Of a stretch of 64,000 bases of DNA, positions 42,993 through 51,707 are shown piece by piece. Every line of letters starts with the position of its first letter. The stretch's first letter is position 1. The position numbers and the translations under genes were made by a program. Source of the stretch: Amycolatopsis sp. FDAARGOS 1241 (lineage in GTDB: Bacteria; Actinomycetota; Actinomycetes; Mycobacteriales; Pseudonocardiaceae). The DNA lies in NCBI RefSeq assembly GCF_016889705.1, contig NZ_CP069526.1, forward strand, positions 2,852,001 to 2,916,000, given 5' to 3'. Under the pieces are notes generated by a model, which saw only the letters and a list, made by a program, of their open reading frames with translations, was not told the origin of the DNA and made no database searches.

Positions 42993-45728
42993 GTGAGCCC
43001 GAGTGAGAACCGAACCGTAGCGAACACCACAACCGCCACCACCACGGCCGAGCGGCCGAAACTGCTGCTCATCGACGGCCATTCGATGGCCTACCGCGCC
43101 TTCTTCGCCCTGCCCGCGGAGAACTTCAAGACCAAGACCGGGCAGGTCACCAACGCGGTGTTCGGCTTCACCTCGATGCTCATCAACCTGCTGCGCGACG
43201 AGGAGCCGACCCACCTCGCGGTTGCCTTCGACCTTTCGCGCAAGACCTTCCGGTCGGAGACCTACGCCGACTACAAGGCCAACCGCAGCACCACGCCCGA
43301 CGAGTTCCGCGGCCAGGTCGACCTGGTCAAGGAGGTGCTCGACGTGCTGGGCATCCCGTCGCTCACGAAGGAGAACTTCGAGGCCGACGACATCATCGCC
43401 ACCCTCACCACCCAGGCGGAGAGCTTCGACGTGCTCATCTGCACCGGCGACCGCGACGCGCTGCAGCTGGTCAACGACCACGTCACGGTGCTTTACCCGA
43501 AGCGCGGCGTGTCCGACCTGGTGCGGTTCACCCCGGATGCCGTCGAGGAGAAGTACGGGCTCACACCGAGCCAGTACCCCGACTTCGCGGCGCTGCGCGG
43601 CGACCCGTCGGACAACCTGCCGGGCATCCCCGGGGTGGGGGAGAAGACGGCCGCGAAGTGGATCCGGCAGTTCGGCACGCTGGCCGACCTCATCGACCGC
43701 GTCGACGAGGTCAAGGGGAAAGTCGGCGACGCGCTGCGCGAGCACCTCACCTCGGTCGCTCTCAACCGGCAGCTCACCGAACTGGTGCGCGACGTGCCGC
43801 TGGACACGGTCCCCGACCAGCTCGAGCTGCGGCCGTGGAACCGCGAGGCCGTGCACCACCTGTTCGACGAGCTGGAGTTCCGGGTGCTGCGCGACCGGCT
43901 CTTCGCCACGCTGAGCAGCGCCGAGCCGGAGGCCGACGAGGGCTTCGAGGTCTCGGGCGGCGCGGTCGAGCCGGGCAGGCTGGGCGAGTGGCTCGCCGCG
44001 CACGCCGGCGAGGGCGCGCCGGTGGCGCTGGCGTTCCGAGCCACCGGCGCGTCGATCCGCTCGGACCTGCGGGCGCTGGCGTTCGCGGCGCCCGACGGCG
44101 AAGGCGCCTACGTCGACGTCACGGCGATGGACGAGGCCGACGACGCGGCGCTGGCCGCGTGGCTCGCCGACGAGAAGGTCCGCAAGATCGGCCATGACCT
44201 GAAGGTCGCGCTGCACGCGGTGCGGGCCCGCGGCTGGACGCTCGCGGGCCTGGTGATGGACACCGCGCTCGCGGCCTACCTCGCGCGCCCGGGCCAGCGG
44301 ACGTTCGAGCTCGACGACCTCGCGCTGCGCTACCTGCACCGCGAGCTGCGCTCGGAGACCGGCGAGGGCGACGGTCAGCTGTCGCTGCTCGACGGCGGCG
44401 CCGACGGGCTCGAGCAGCAGGAGATGCAGCAGGAGCTGGTCAAGGCGCGCGCGATCTTCGAACTCGCCGACGCGCTGGGCGAGGAGCTCGGGCAGCTGGG
44501 CGGGGCCCGCCTGCTCACCGAGCTGGAGCTGCCACTGCTCGAGGTCATCACGGAGCTGGAGGCGGCGGGCATCGCTGTCGACGTCGAGCAGCTGACCGAG
44601 CTGGAGGCCCACTACCTCAGCCGGGTCACGCAGGCGGCCGAAGAGGCGTACAAGGTGATCGGCAAGCAGATCAACCTGGGTTCGCCGAAGCAGCTGCAGG
44701 TCGTGCTGTTCGAAGAGCTGGGCATGCCGAAGACCAAGCGCACCAAGACCGGCTACACCACGGACGCCGAGGCGCTGCAGAGCCTGTTCGAGAAGACCGA
44801 GCACCCGTTCCTGCAGCACATGCTGGAACACCGCGACGCCACCCGGCTGCGGACCACCGTCGAAGGCCTCATCAAGTCGATCGCCGACGACGGGCGCATC
44901 CACACCACGCTCCAGCAGACGATCGCGGCCACGGGGCGCCTGTCGTCGGTCGACCCGAACCTGCAGAACATCCCGGTGCGCACGGAAGAAGGCCGGCGCA
45001 TCCGCGACGCGTTCGTCGTCGGCGAGGGTTACGCCGAGCTGATGACCGCGGACTACAGCCAGATCGAGATGCGGATCATGGCGCACCTGTCGCAGGACGA
45101 CGGCTTGATCGAGGCGTTCAACAGCGGTGAGGATCTGCACACGTTCGTCGCGTCGCGCGCGTTTTCCGTGCCGGGCGAGGAGATCACCCCCGAACAGCGC
45201 TACCGCGTGAAGGCGATGTCGTACGGCCTGGCCTACGGGCTGTCGGCCTACGGGCTGTCGCAGCAGCTGCGCATCTCGACCGAAGACGCGAAGGCGCAGA
45301 TGGAGGCGTACTTCAACCGCTTCGGCGGGGTACGCGACTACCTCCAGTCGGTCGTGGGCGAAGCCGGGAAGACCGGCTACACCGAAACGATCTTCGGCCG
45401 CCGCCGTTACCTGCCGGACCTCAACAGCGACAACCGGCAGCGCCGCGAGATGGCGGAGCGCATGGCGCTCAACGCGCCCATCCAGGGCAGTGCGGCCGAC
45501 ATCATCAAGGTCGCGATGCTCAACGTGCACCGCGCGCTGGTGGAGGCGAAGCTGCGCAGCCGGGTGCTGCTGCAGGTGCACGACGAACTCGTGCTCGAGG
45601 TCGCCGAGGGTGAGCGCGCGGAGGTCGAGAAGCTCGTGCGCGAAGGCATGGGTTCGGCCTACGACCTCGCGGTGCCGCTGGAGGTTTCGGTGGGGTACGG
45701 CCGTTCGTGGAACGAAGCCGCGCACTGA
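42993..45728 (+). CDS. polA: DNA polymerase I
   Basis: 911 aa from GTG 42993; an ATG at 42948 would add 15 residues but would leave only 17 bases from the divergent gene. The 5'-3' exonuclease domain (KLLLIDGHSMAYRAFFALPA, FEADDIIATLT, GIPGVGEKTA) covers about 15-300. The middle 3'-5' exonuclease-like domain lacks the metal-binding acids: the place of the DxE motif reads ALAFRATGAS, so no proofreading is expected, as in mycobacteria. The polymerase domain has LSSVDPNLQNIPVRTEEGR, MTADYSQIEMRIMAHLS, the O-helix region and VHDELVLEV. It acts in gap filling and repair. Confidence 0.95.
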   Translation: MSPSENRTVANTTTATTTAERPKLLLIDGHSMAYRAFFALPAENFKTKTGQVTNAVFGFTSMLINLLRDEEPTHLAVAFDLSRKTFRSETYADYKANRSTTPDEFRGQVDLVKEVLDVLGIPSLTKENFEADDIIATLTTQAESFDVLICTGDRDALQLVNDHVTVLYPKRGVSDLVRFTPDAVEEKYGLTPSQYPDFAALRGDPSDNLPGIPGVGEKTAAKWIRQFGTLADLIDRVDEVKGKVGDALREHLTSVALNRQLTELVRDVPLDTVPDQLELRPWNREAVHHLFDELEFRVLRDRLFATLSSAEPEADEGFEVSGGAVEPGRLGEWLAAHAGEGAPVALAFRATGASIRSDLRALAFAAPDGEGAYVDVTAMDEADDAALAAWLADEKVRKIGHDLKVALHAVRARGWTLAGLVMDTALAAYLARPGQRTFELDDLALRYLHRELRSETGEGDGQLSLLDGGADGLEQQEMQQELVKARAIFELADALGEELGQLGGARLLTELELPLLEVITELEAAGIAVDVEQLTELEAHYLSRVTQAAEEAYKVIGKQINLGSPKQLQVVLFEELGMPKTKRTKTGYTTDAEALQSLFEKTEHPFLQHMLEHRDATRLRTTVEGLIKSIADDGRIHTTLQQTIAATGRLSSVDPNLQNIPVRTEEGRRIRDAFVVGEGYAELMTADYSQIEMRIMAHLSQDDGLIEAFNSGEDLHTFVASRAFSVPGEEITPEQRYRVKAMSYGLAYGLSAYGLSQQLRISTEDAKAQMEAYFNRFGGVRDYLQSVVGEAGKTGYTETIFGRRRYLPDLNSDNRQRREMAERMALNAPIQGSAADIIKVAMLNVHRALVEAKLRSRVLLQVHDELVLEVAEGERAEVEKLVREGMGSAYDLAVPLEVSVGYGRSWNEAAH

Positions 45729-45741
45729 CGGATCGCGTTCG

Positions 45742-45782
45742 CCGGAACGGCCCCTTCCCCCGCCGGGAGGGAGCCGTTCCGG
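45742..45782 (+). terminator. Hairpin after polA
   Basis: CCGGAACGGC pairs perfectly with GCCGTTCCGG; the intervening CCC...GGGAGGG part can extend the stem. It begins 14 bases after the polA stop; no U tract. Confidence 0.55.
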
Positions 45783-45924
45783 TCACTTCGCGTCATTGCG
45801 GAAATCACCGGGTCGTGGCCGTGGCAGACCCGGGTGCCGGTGCAGGTGATCTTCAGGCGCGACAACGCTGAGCTTCGCCCACGAGGTCCCCGGCCAAGGG
45901 GGACCCGCGAAAGGACGGCGAGCG

Positions 45925-46479
45925 ATGGCGAGCGAACTGCAGAGACGCAAGATCACCACCGTGTTCGGCGCGATGGACGACGACGGCGACGGATTCCTCA
46001 CCGAGTCCGACTTCCAGGCCCTCACCGATCGCTGGACGAAAGCCCGCGGCCTGGCCCCGGATTCGCCGGCGGCGACGCGGCTGACCGAGATCATGATGGG
46101 CTGGTGGACGACGCTGCTCGCCGCGTCCGACATCGACCGCGACGACAAGGTGACCGTCGACGAGGTCCTGCTCGTGGTGGACCAGCTGGGGGACATGCCC
46201 GACGCGATGCGCGGGACGGCGTCGGCGATGTTCGAGGCCATCGACGAGAACGGCGACGGGCGCATCTCCCGCGAGGAGTACCGCCGGCTGATCGAGACGT
46301 GGAACGGCTCGGCGACCGACACCGACACGGTGTTCCCGGTGCTGGACCTCGACGGCGACTGTTACGTGTCGGCCGGCGAGTTCACCGAGCACTGGATCGA
46401 GTTTTGGGCGGGAGACGACGCGGCCGCGCCGGGCACGTGGGTGTTCGGGCGGTTCGAACTTCCGCCGGCAGCCCGCTGA
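45925..46479 (+). CDS. Four-EF-hand calcium-binding protein (calerythrin-like)
   Basis: A 184-aa protein with four EF-hand loops: DDDGDGFLTESDF (about 18-30), DIDRDDKVTVDEV (about 70), DENGDGRISREEY (about 107) and DLDGDCYVSAGEF (about 140). The spacing matches calerythrin/CabA sarcoplasmic-type calcium buffers of actinomycetes. It should be cytosolic and bind up to four calcium ions. Loop 2 has an Asp where glycine is usual at position 6, which may weaken binding there. Confidence 0.9.
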   Translation: MASELQRRKITTVFGAMDDDGDGFLTESDFQALTDRWTKARGLAPDSPAATRLTEIMMGWWTTLLAASDIDRDDKVTVDEVLLVVDQLGDMPDAMRGTASAMFEAIDENGDGRISREEYRRLIETWNGSATDTDTVFPVLDLDGDCYVSAGEFTEHWIEFWAGDDAAAPGTWVFGRFELPPAAR

Positions 46480-47225
46480 CGGCCCGCGCGCCCCGGCCGC
46501 CGGTACCGGTGGCCGGGCCGCGCGGTCGGGTCGGGCAGACCTGATGCACCAGGCATCCATTCGGATGGCACAACCGCCGGCTTCCGGCTGCACCGGGCTG
46601 CCCCCGCGTGGCGCGCCGCGCTCGAAGCGCCTGCGCCCGCTCGTCGCCACGCAGGCCCGAAGTTCCTGCCGCTGTCCGCCGCCGACCAAATGAAGCACGG
46701 CCGGAGCCCCGCGAACCATGGCCACCGTCACGACGATCGCCACCGACCTCGACAGCGCTTTCTTCGGCCCGGCGGAGGCGGAGCCCGGGTGGAAGCTGCG
46801 GTCCGTCGCCTGGCCGCGCGGGAGACCGATCCCGCGCTCTCCCCATGCCGATGCGCGGGCGGCAGCGACCGGGTGACTGTGCTGGGAGGTGGGCCGCTTT
46901 TCGCTGCGGGTCAAGGCTTCCGCAGCTCGGCGGGGGCAACCTCGGCCGTGTGTGGATCCAGCAACCGGAGGCGCGCGCGTTCTCCGCCGGTGCGCGCGTG
47001 GCGCCCGCCGTCTGCCGCGCCCCAGTGGCACGAGCGTCACGAGCGGCACGAGCAGGCTCACCACCGGCCCTGGTGTGCTTCGACGTGCCCGACCTCATGC
47101 CCGCTGCCATGAGCGGCGCGCGGAGCTTCGACGACCGGACAGCTCGACGTGCTGCCCGGTCGGCTGGCGGACGTCCGCTGCGTCACTTGGGCGTCCGGTG
47201 TGGACAGTGCGGGGTGGAAGCCGGC
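46480..47225. other. Gap of 746 bases without a supported gene
   Basis: Long open frames exist on both strands, as expected at this GC, but none has a convincing product. A 52-codon frame at 46718-46876 (MATVTTIATDLDSAFFGPAE and following) has plausible amino acid composition but no ribosome site. I see no repeat or RNA gene here. Confidence 0.4.
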
Positions 47226-48077
47226 TCAGAACAACGTCGGCGGTCCCACCGGCATCGGCTCGGCGAGCACCTCGACCTCCGGCACCCGGGTTCGCACCTC
47301 GTCGTGGAAGCGCCGCGCGAGCGCGAGCGCGTCGGCGTTGTCCGGCGTGTGGATGAACACCGTCGGCGACCGGCCCTCGCGCAGCCACCCGGCCACCGCG
47401 TCGGCCCACGGACCCCAGCCCGCGGCCGTCTGCCCGGCGTCGTCGCGCCCGAGATAACGGACCACGGGGTGACCGGTCAGCGCGCGCAGCCGGCGCGGCA
47501 TCCGCGGCTTCTTCACCCACGCCTCCTGCTCGGCCTCGCTGCCCGGCGGCTTCGCGAACAACACCGTCGTGTCGAAGGTGATCCACTCGGCACCGGCCCT
47601 GCCGAGGACGCGCTCCAGCCACTGGGCCGCCCGCGCGTCCTCGAAGAACGCGCGATGCCGCACCTCGATCGCGTACCGGTGCTCGCGTGGCAACCGCTGC
47701 AGGAACCCCGCGAGCGTGCCGAGGTGCTCGGGCGAGAACGACGGCGGCAGCTGGATCCAGACGGTGTGGAGGCGCTCGGCCAATGGCTCCACCGCCGTCA
47801 GGAAGGCCTTGAGCGGCAGGTCGGCGTCGCCGAGACCCCGTTCGTGCGTGATGGTCTTCGGCAGCTTGAGCACGAAGCGGAAGTCCGCCGGCGTCTGCTC
47901 GGCCCAGGTCTCGACCGTGGCTCGGGAGGGCGTCGCGTAGAACGTCGTGTTGCCCTCGACCGCGTTGCACCACGTGGCGTACGCCCGCAGTCGTTCGTGT
48001 GGCGCCAAGGGATGCGGCAGGTACCGCCCCTGCCAGGGCCCGTGCGTCCACATCGCGCAGCCGACGTGGAGTTTCAT
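47226..48077 (-). CDS. DUF72 (YecE-like) TIM-barrel protein
   Basis: A 283-aa protein. LHVGCAMWTHGPWQGRYLPH at the N-terminus, AVEGNTTFYATPS, FRFVLKLPKTITHER and YAIEVRHRAFF are the DUF72/YecE core segments. The fold is a TIM barrel; the biochemical role is not established. The start is the ATG that gives the canonical N-terminus. No operon partner; the next gene is divergent. Confidence 0.88.
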   Translation of the reverse strand: MKLHVGCAMWTHGPWQGRYLPHPLAPHERLRAYATWCNAVEGNTTFYATPSRATVETWAEQTPADFRFVLKLPKTITHERGLGDADLPLKAFLTAVEPLAERLHTVWIQLPPSFSPEHLGTLAGFLQRLPREHRYAIEVRHRAFFEDARAAQWLERVLGRAGAEWITFDTTVLFAKPPGSEAEQEAWVKKPRMPRRLRALTGHPVVRYLGRDDAGQTAAGWGPWADAVAGWLREGRSPTVFIHTPDNADALALARRFHDEVRTRVPEVEVLAEPMPVGPPTLF

Positions 48078-48245
48078 GCGAGCGAGCGTAGCGGGTCCGC
48101 CCCAGCGCGGCGGGGCACCGCTCGGCGTCCGCGGGGCCCGCGGCGTGATTCACCCGGGTCACCCGCCCACTCAGCGGTACCCGCGTCACCGCTGCCTCAC
48201 TTAGCGTGACAGGGCAGGTGTCGATCGATAGCGGAGGACCGAGAG

Positions 48246-48338
48246 ATGATCAAGCGCCTCTTCCAGTTCGTCATGCGCCACGGCTGCTGCTCGGCGTGCA
48301 CCGGCAAGGGCTGCGGCTGCTGCGCCAACTGCGGCTGA
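48246..48338 (+). CDS. 30-aa cysteine-rich peptide
   Basis: A frame too short for ordinary gene finding: ATG, 30 codons, TGA. GGAGG lies 9 bases before the ATG. Residues 1-13 are basic and hydrophobic (MIKRLFQFVMRHG); residues 14-30 hold seven cysteines (14, 15, 18, 23, 25, 26 and 29) spaced by Gly, Ser, Ala, Thr, Lys and Asn, as in CCSACTGKGCGCCANCG. The composition suggests metal binding (metallothionein-like) or disulphide-rich folding; a RiPP precursor is possible, but no modifying enzyme is nearby. It is divergent from DUF72 and convergent with the TetR gene. Confidence 0.6.
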   Translation: MIKRLFQFVMRHGCCSACTGKGCGCCANCG

Positions 48339-48368
48339 CCACCCGGCGAGAACGGGGGCTCGGTCGCT

Positions 48369-48941
48369 TCAGCCGCGGCCGAGGCCCCGGATCAGCACCA
48401 TCACGGACTCGCGCACTTCGGCGCGGGTGCGCGCTGGCTGGAAGACCTGCCAGTCGAGCGCGACGACCAGCATCGTGCCGAACAGGCCCGCCGCGGCGGT
48501 CTCGATGGCGACGCCGTCGGGCAGGCGGCCCGCGCGGGCGAGCCGCTGCAACTGGCCCTTCACGAGCGAGATGATCTCTTCGCGCAGCAGCGCCAGCGTG
48601 TCGTGCCACTGGCCCGGTGTGCGCCACAGCTCGCTCACCACGATCTGCGAGAACCCCGGGTACTCGGCGATGAACTCGAGCGTCGTGTCGACCTGTGCCT
48701 CGATCACGGTGAGCGGGTCGTCGTCGGTCACGGCCGCGCGCAGGCGCCTGGCGAGCAAGTCGACGCCGAAGCGCAACAGGCTGTCGACCAGCCCGTCTTT
48801 GGACCCGAAGTTGTAGTACACCGTGCCTTTGGCGACGCCCGCCTCGGTCGCGATCTCGTCCACCGTCAGCCCCACGAGGCCCCTGCTGGCCGAAAGCCGC
48901 AGGGTCGCGTCGAAAAGCTTCCGCTTGGTCGACTCCCTCAC
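48369..48941 (-). CDS. TetR-family repressor of the YhgE/Pip operon
   Basis: 190 aa. The N-terminal helix-turn-helix reads KRKLFDATLRLSASRGLVGL, TVDEIATEAGVAKGTVYYNF (GSKDGL follows). The start is the GTG that overlaps the TGA of the upstream membrane gene by four bases, so it is the third gene of that operon. A 14-bp perfect palindrome in front of the operon (51615-51628) is its likely operator, giving autoregulation. Confidence 0.88.
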   Translation of the reverse strand: MRESTKRKLFDATLRLSASRGLVGLTVDEIATEAGVAKGTVYYNFGSKDGLVDSLLRFGVDLLARRLRAAVTDDDPLTVIEAQVDTTLEFIAEYPGFSQIVVSELWRTPGQWHDTLALLREEIISLVKGQLQRLARAGRLPDGVAIETAAAGLFGTMLVVALDWQVFQPARTRAEVRESVMVLIRGLGRG

Positions 48942-50863
48942 AGGCTCAGCTCGGGTTTCAGCGCGGACACCGACCACACCCGGTGCTTGCGAGCGGCGAG
49001 CGTCGACAGCACGATCCCGCCGGCGAGGTAGGCCAGCAGCACCCCGACGTCTCCCAGGATCTGCAGCGACGCGCCCGTGTAGAGCAGGTGCCGGAAGCCG
49101 TCGATCGCATACCCCATCGGCAGCACCACGTGCAGCGGGTAGAGCGCGTCGGGGATCGTCTGCCACGGGAACGTGCCGCCCGCGCTCACCAGCTGCAGCA
49201 CCAGCAGCACGAGCCCGAGGAACTTGCCCACCGCGCCGAAGAACGCGTTGAGCGCGTGCACCACCGACGTGAACGCCAGCGACACGAGGACGGCGAACCC
49301 GATCGCGCCCAGCGGGTGCGCGGGGTGGATGCCCACCAGCCACGTGACGGCCGCGAACAGCACGATCACCTGCGCGATACCCAGCACGGCCGACGACAAC
49401 CAGCCGCCGAGCGCCACCCGCAGCGGTGCCGCGCCCGCGGTGAGCGCCCGCGTCGACAGCGGCCGGATCAGCAGGAACAGCACGAACGCACCGATCCACG
49501 TCGCCAGCGAGATGAAGAACGGGGCCAGGCCCGCGCCGTACGTGCCGGCGGAGGCGACGCCGTTCGACGTCACCGCGACCGGGTCGGCGATGGTGTTCGC
49601 CGTGGCGGTGCGGGTCGGGTCGTCGGGGTTGGGGATCTGCGTGAGGCCGGCCGCCAGCCCGTCGCGCAGCTGGGCCGCACCGCTCGCGAGCTGGTCGGTA
49701 CCCGTGACGGCCGTCTTCTCGCCGTCGTTCAGCTTCGCCGCGCCGTCACGCAGCCGGTCGGCACCGTCGGACGCCTGCGCGATCCCGCTCGACAGCTGGG
49801 GCGCGGCCGTGGCCAGCCGGCGCGCGCCGTCCGAGACCTGCCGCGCGCCGCTCGCCAGCTTCGCGAGGTCACCGTTGGCGGACTGGATCTTCGCGTTCGC
49901 CTGGTCGACGGGGGAGCGCAGCTGGTCGAGCCGCGCGAGGATGTCGTTCACCTGGCTGTCGGACAGGCCCGCGTCGTGCAGGTCGGTGTTCAGCTGCATG
50001 CGGTAGCCGTCGAGGCGGCCTTGGATGTCCGACGACGCGGCGGCCGCGACCGAGGCCGCGTCGGCCACCTGCTGGTTGCCGTCGGCGACCTGGCCCGCGC
50101 CGCTCGCGAGCTGCTGCGTCTGGCTCGGGAGCAGTGCGGTGCTCGACTCGAGCGTGCCGAGGCCCGTGGCGAGCGAGCTCGATCCGGTCGCCAGCTGACT
50201 CGCGCCGTCGGCGAGCTGGTGCTGGCCGGTCTGCAGCTGAGCGGCGCCGTCGGCGAGCTCCTTGGCGCCGTTGGCCGCGTCGGACACCTTGCCGTAGATC
50301 GTGGAGAAGCCGACGAGGAAGCGGTCGGCCGCCTCGCCGCCGACCTTTTCGGCGATCGTCTTGCGCACCTGGTCGGCCACCTGCTTCGCGATCGTGCCCG
50401 CGAGGTAGTTGTTGGCGTCGTTGGTGGTCAGCGTGATCGTCGCCTGCTGGGGGGTGAAGGTGCCCGACGAGAGCAGCGCGGCCGAGAAGTCGCGCGGGAT
50501 CCCGATGGCGAAGGAGTACTTGTCGTCGCGCACGCCGTTTCGAGCGTCCTGTTCGGACACGTCGTGCCACTGGAAGGTACCGGACTTCAGGAGCTCGTCG
50601 GTCACCTCGCGGCCGACATTGCGCGTCGCACCCGTCGTGTCCTTGGCCCCGGCGTCGGAGGTGAACACGGCGGCCGGCAGCTTGTCGAGACGGCCGTACG
50701 GGTCGTAGTTCGCGTACAGGTAGAAGGACGCGTAGAGCAGCGGCACGAGCACGAGCGCGCCGAGGGCCAGCTTGGGCAGCGTGCCGGCCGACAGCCGGCG
50801 CAGCTCGTTGTGCGCGATGCGGAACGCGTTGAGACCGCCGGCGCGCTTGTCGGGGGAGGTCAT
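48938..50863 (-). CDS. YhgE/Pip-type ABC-2 membrane protein
   Basis: 641 aa. One N-terminal membrane helix (LALGALVLVPLLYASFYLYA), then a long extracellular helical region with repeated short motifs of the form ASGAxQVADG / LADGAxQLxTG (about 200-420), then five C-terminal membrane helices (for example ISLATWIGAFVLFLLIRPLS). This is the YhgE/Pip layout, related to phage-infection protein Pip and ABC-2 permeases such as ESX-linked or drug exporters. The ATG overlaps the stop of the ATPase-like gene. Cargo unknown. Confidence 0.88.
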   Translation of the reverse strand: MTSPDKRAGGLNAFRIAHNELRRLSAGTLPKLALGALVLVPLLYASFYLYANYDPYGRLDKLPAAVFTSDAGAKDTTGATRNVGREVTDELLKSGTFQWHDVSEQDARNGVRDDKYSFAIGIPRDFSAALLSSGTFTPQQATITLTTNDANNYLAGTIAKQVADQVRKTIAEKVGGEAADRFLVGFSTIYGKVSDAANGAKELADGAAQLQTGQHQLADGASQLATGSSSLATGLGTLESSTALLPSQTQQLASGAGQVADGNQQVADAASVAAAASSDIQGRLDGYRMQLNTDLHDAGLSDSQVNDILARLDQLRSPVDQANAKIQSANGDLAKLASGARQVSDGARRLATAAPQLSSGIAQASDGADRLRDGAAKLNDGEKTAVTGTDQLASGAAQLRDGLAAGLTQIPNPDDPTRTATANTIADPVAVTSNGVASAGTYGAGLAPFFISLATWIGAFVLFLLIRPLSTRALTAGAAPLRVALGGWLSSAVLGIAQVIVLFAAVTWLVGIHPAHPLGAIGFAVLVSLAFTSVVHALNAFFGAVGKFLGLVLLVLQLVSAGGTFPWQTIPDALYPLHVVLPMGYAIDGFRHLLYTGASLQILGDVGVLLAYLAGGIVLSTLAARKHRVWSVSALKPELSL

Positions 50864-51576
50864 GCCGGGTCTCCTTCGGCGCTGAGTTCTTCCGCGCGGG
50901 GTTCTTCGGCGCCGTTTTCTTCGGCGCTGCTTTCTTCTGGGCCGGCGAGCAGGCGCACCGGTCCGGGCTGGTCGGTCGACCCGATGCGGGCCGGCGGGTG
51001 GGGCAGGGCGGCGGCCGGCGTCGTCGCGGTCAGCACCGCGACGGCCAGGCCGCGCTTCGCGTGGTCTTCGGCGACCGCCGTCCACGACTCGACGTGGCTC
51101 GTGTGCCGGTCGGGGGTGTCGAGCACGAGCACGCGCACACCGGTGCGCTCGGCGGCCAGCTCGGCGAGCAGCCGCGTGCGCAGCGCGGGTTCCAGGTTCT
51201 CGAACCGCGTGCCGGCGAAGGGCGCGGCGTCGTGCTCGGTGAGCCAGCGCAGCACGTCGTCCTTGCCCGCGGGCCGGTGCGCCAGCGCGAGCTCCTCGCC
51301 GGCGACCACGCGCAGGGCGAGCGCCTCGTCGGGCTCGCTCACACCGGGGGCGTCGACCACAGCGACGAGGTCCCGCAGCAGGCCGGGGACGTCGGCGGTC
51401 ACGGTGCCGGTGGACGGCTTGACGCGCCCGGCGAGGGCCAGCGCGAGCGCGGTGATCCCGACGCCCGGCTCGCCGTGGACCAGCGTCACGCAACCGTCCT
51501 CGACCGCGAGCGAGGTGGGTGGCAACAGTGTGCCGTGGGGTCCCTCCAGGGACACCCGGTCGGCTCGTACCTGCAC
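50860..51576 (-). CDS. ABC ATPase-like protein with a degenerate P-loop
   Basis: 238 aa. The order of segments resembles an ABC ATPase: SLEGPHGTLLPPTSLAVEDG, then HGEPGVGITALALALAGRVK where GxxGxGKS/T is expected, and VRVLVLDTPD as a Walker B-like strand. The P-loop lysine is replaced by isoleucine and no LSGGQ signature is visible, so it probably does not hydrolyse ATP well. The C-terminus has a repeated acidic Glu/Ala tail. It is first in the operon with the YhgE/Pip protein and TetR, and may be a regulatory or structural partner of the membrane protein. Confidence 0.75.
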   Translation of the reverse strand: MQVRADRVSLEGPHGTLLPPTSLAVEDGCVTLVHGEPGVGITALALALAGRVKPSTGTVTADVPGLLRDLVAVVDAPGVSEPDEALALRVVAGEELALAHRPAGKDDVLRWLTEHDAAPFAGTRFENLEPALRTRLLAELAAERTGVRVLVLDTPDRHTSHVESWTAVAEDHAKRGLAVAVLTATTPAAALPHPPARIGSTDQPGPVRLLAGPEESSAEENGAEEPRAEELSAEGDPA

Positions 51577-51610
51577 GGCGAACTCTCCAACGTGGGTGCA
51601 CCCGGCACTT

Positions 51611-51632
51611 TTGAACTGACCGGTCAGTGCAA
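51611..51632. promoter_or_regulatory. TetR-type operator palindrome
   Basis: ACTGACCGGTCAGT (51615-51628) is a perfect 14-bp palindrome; flanking TTG and CAA extend it with one mismatch. It lies 35 bases upstream of the first gene of the TetR-containing operon. Confidence 0.7.
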
Positions 51633-51707
51633 AAAGTAGCTCAGTTGATCACCGACGGGCAAGGCGAGTGGTCGCACGTCACACGACCGGGCGGCCGTGT
51701 GCGCGGT

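Noticed and set aside
46382..47112. Long open frames on both strands between the EF-hand and DUF72 genes
   Set aside because: Arg/Pro/Gly-rich translations typical of non-coding frames at high GC; no domain and no ribosome site.
48938..51601. Single 887-codon minus-strand frame suggesting a fusion of the ATPase-like and YhgE proteins
   Set aside because: The upstream part is a shadow of the ATPase-like gene; the ATGA overlap at 50860-50863 marks two separate genes.
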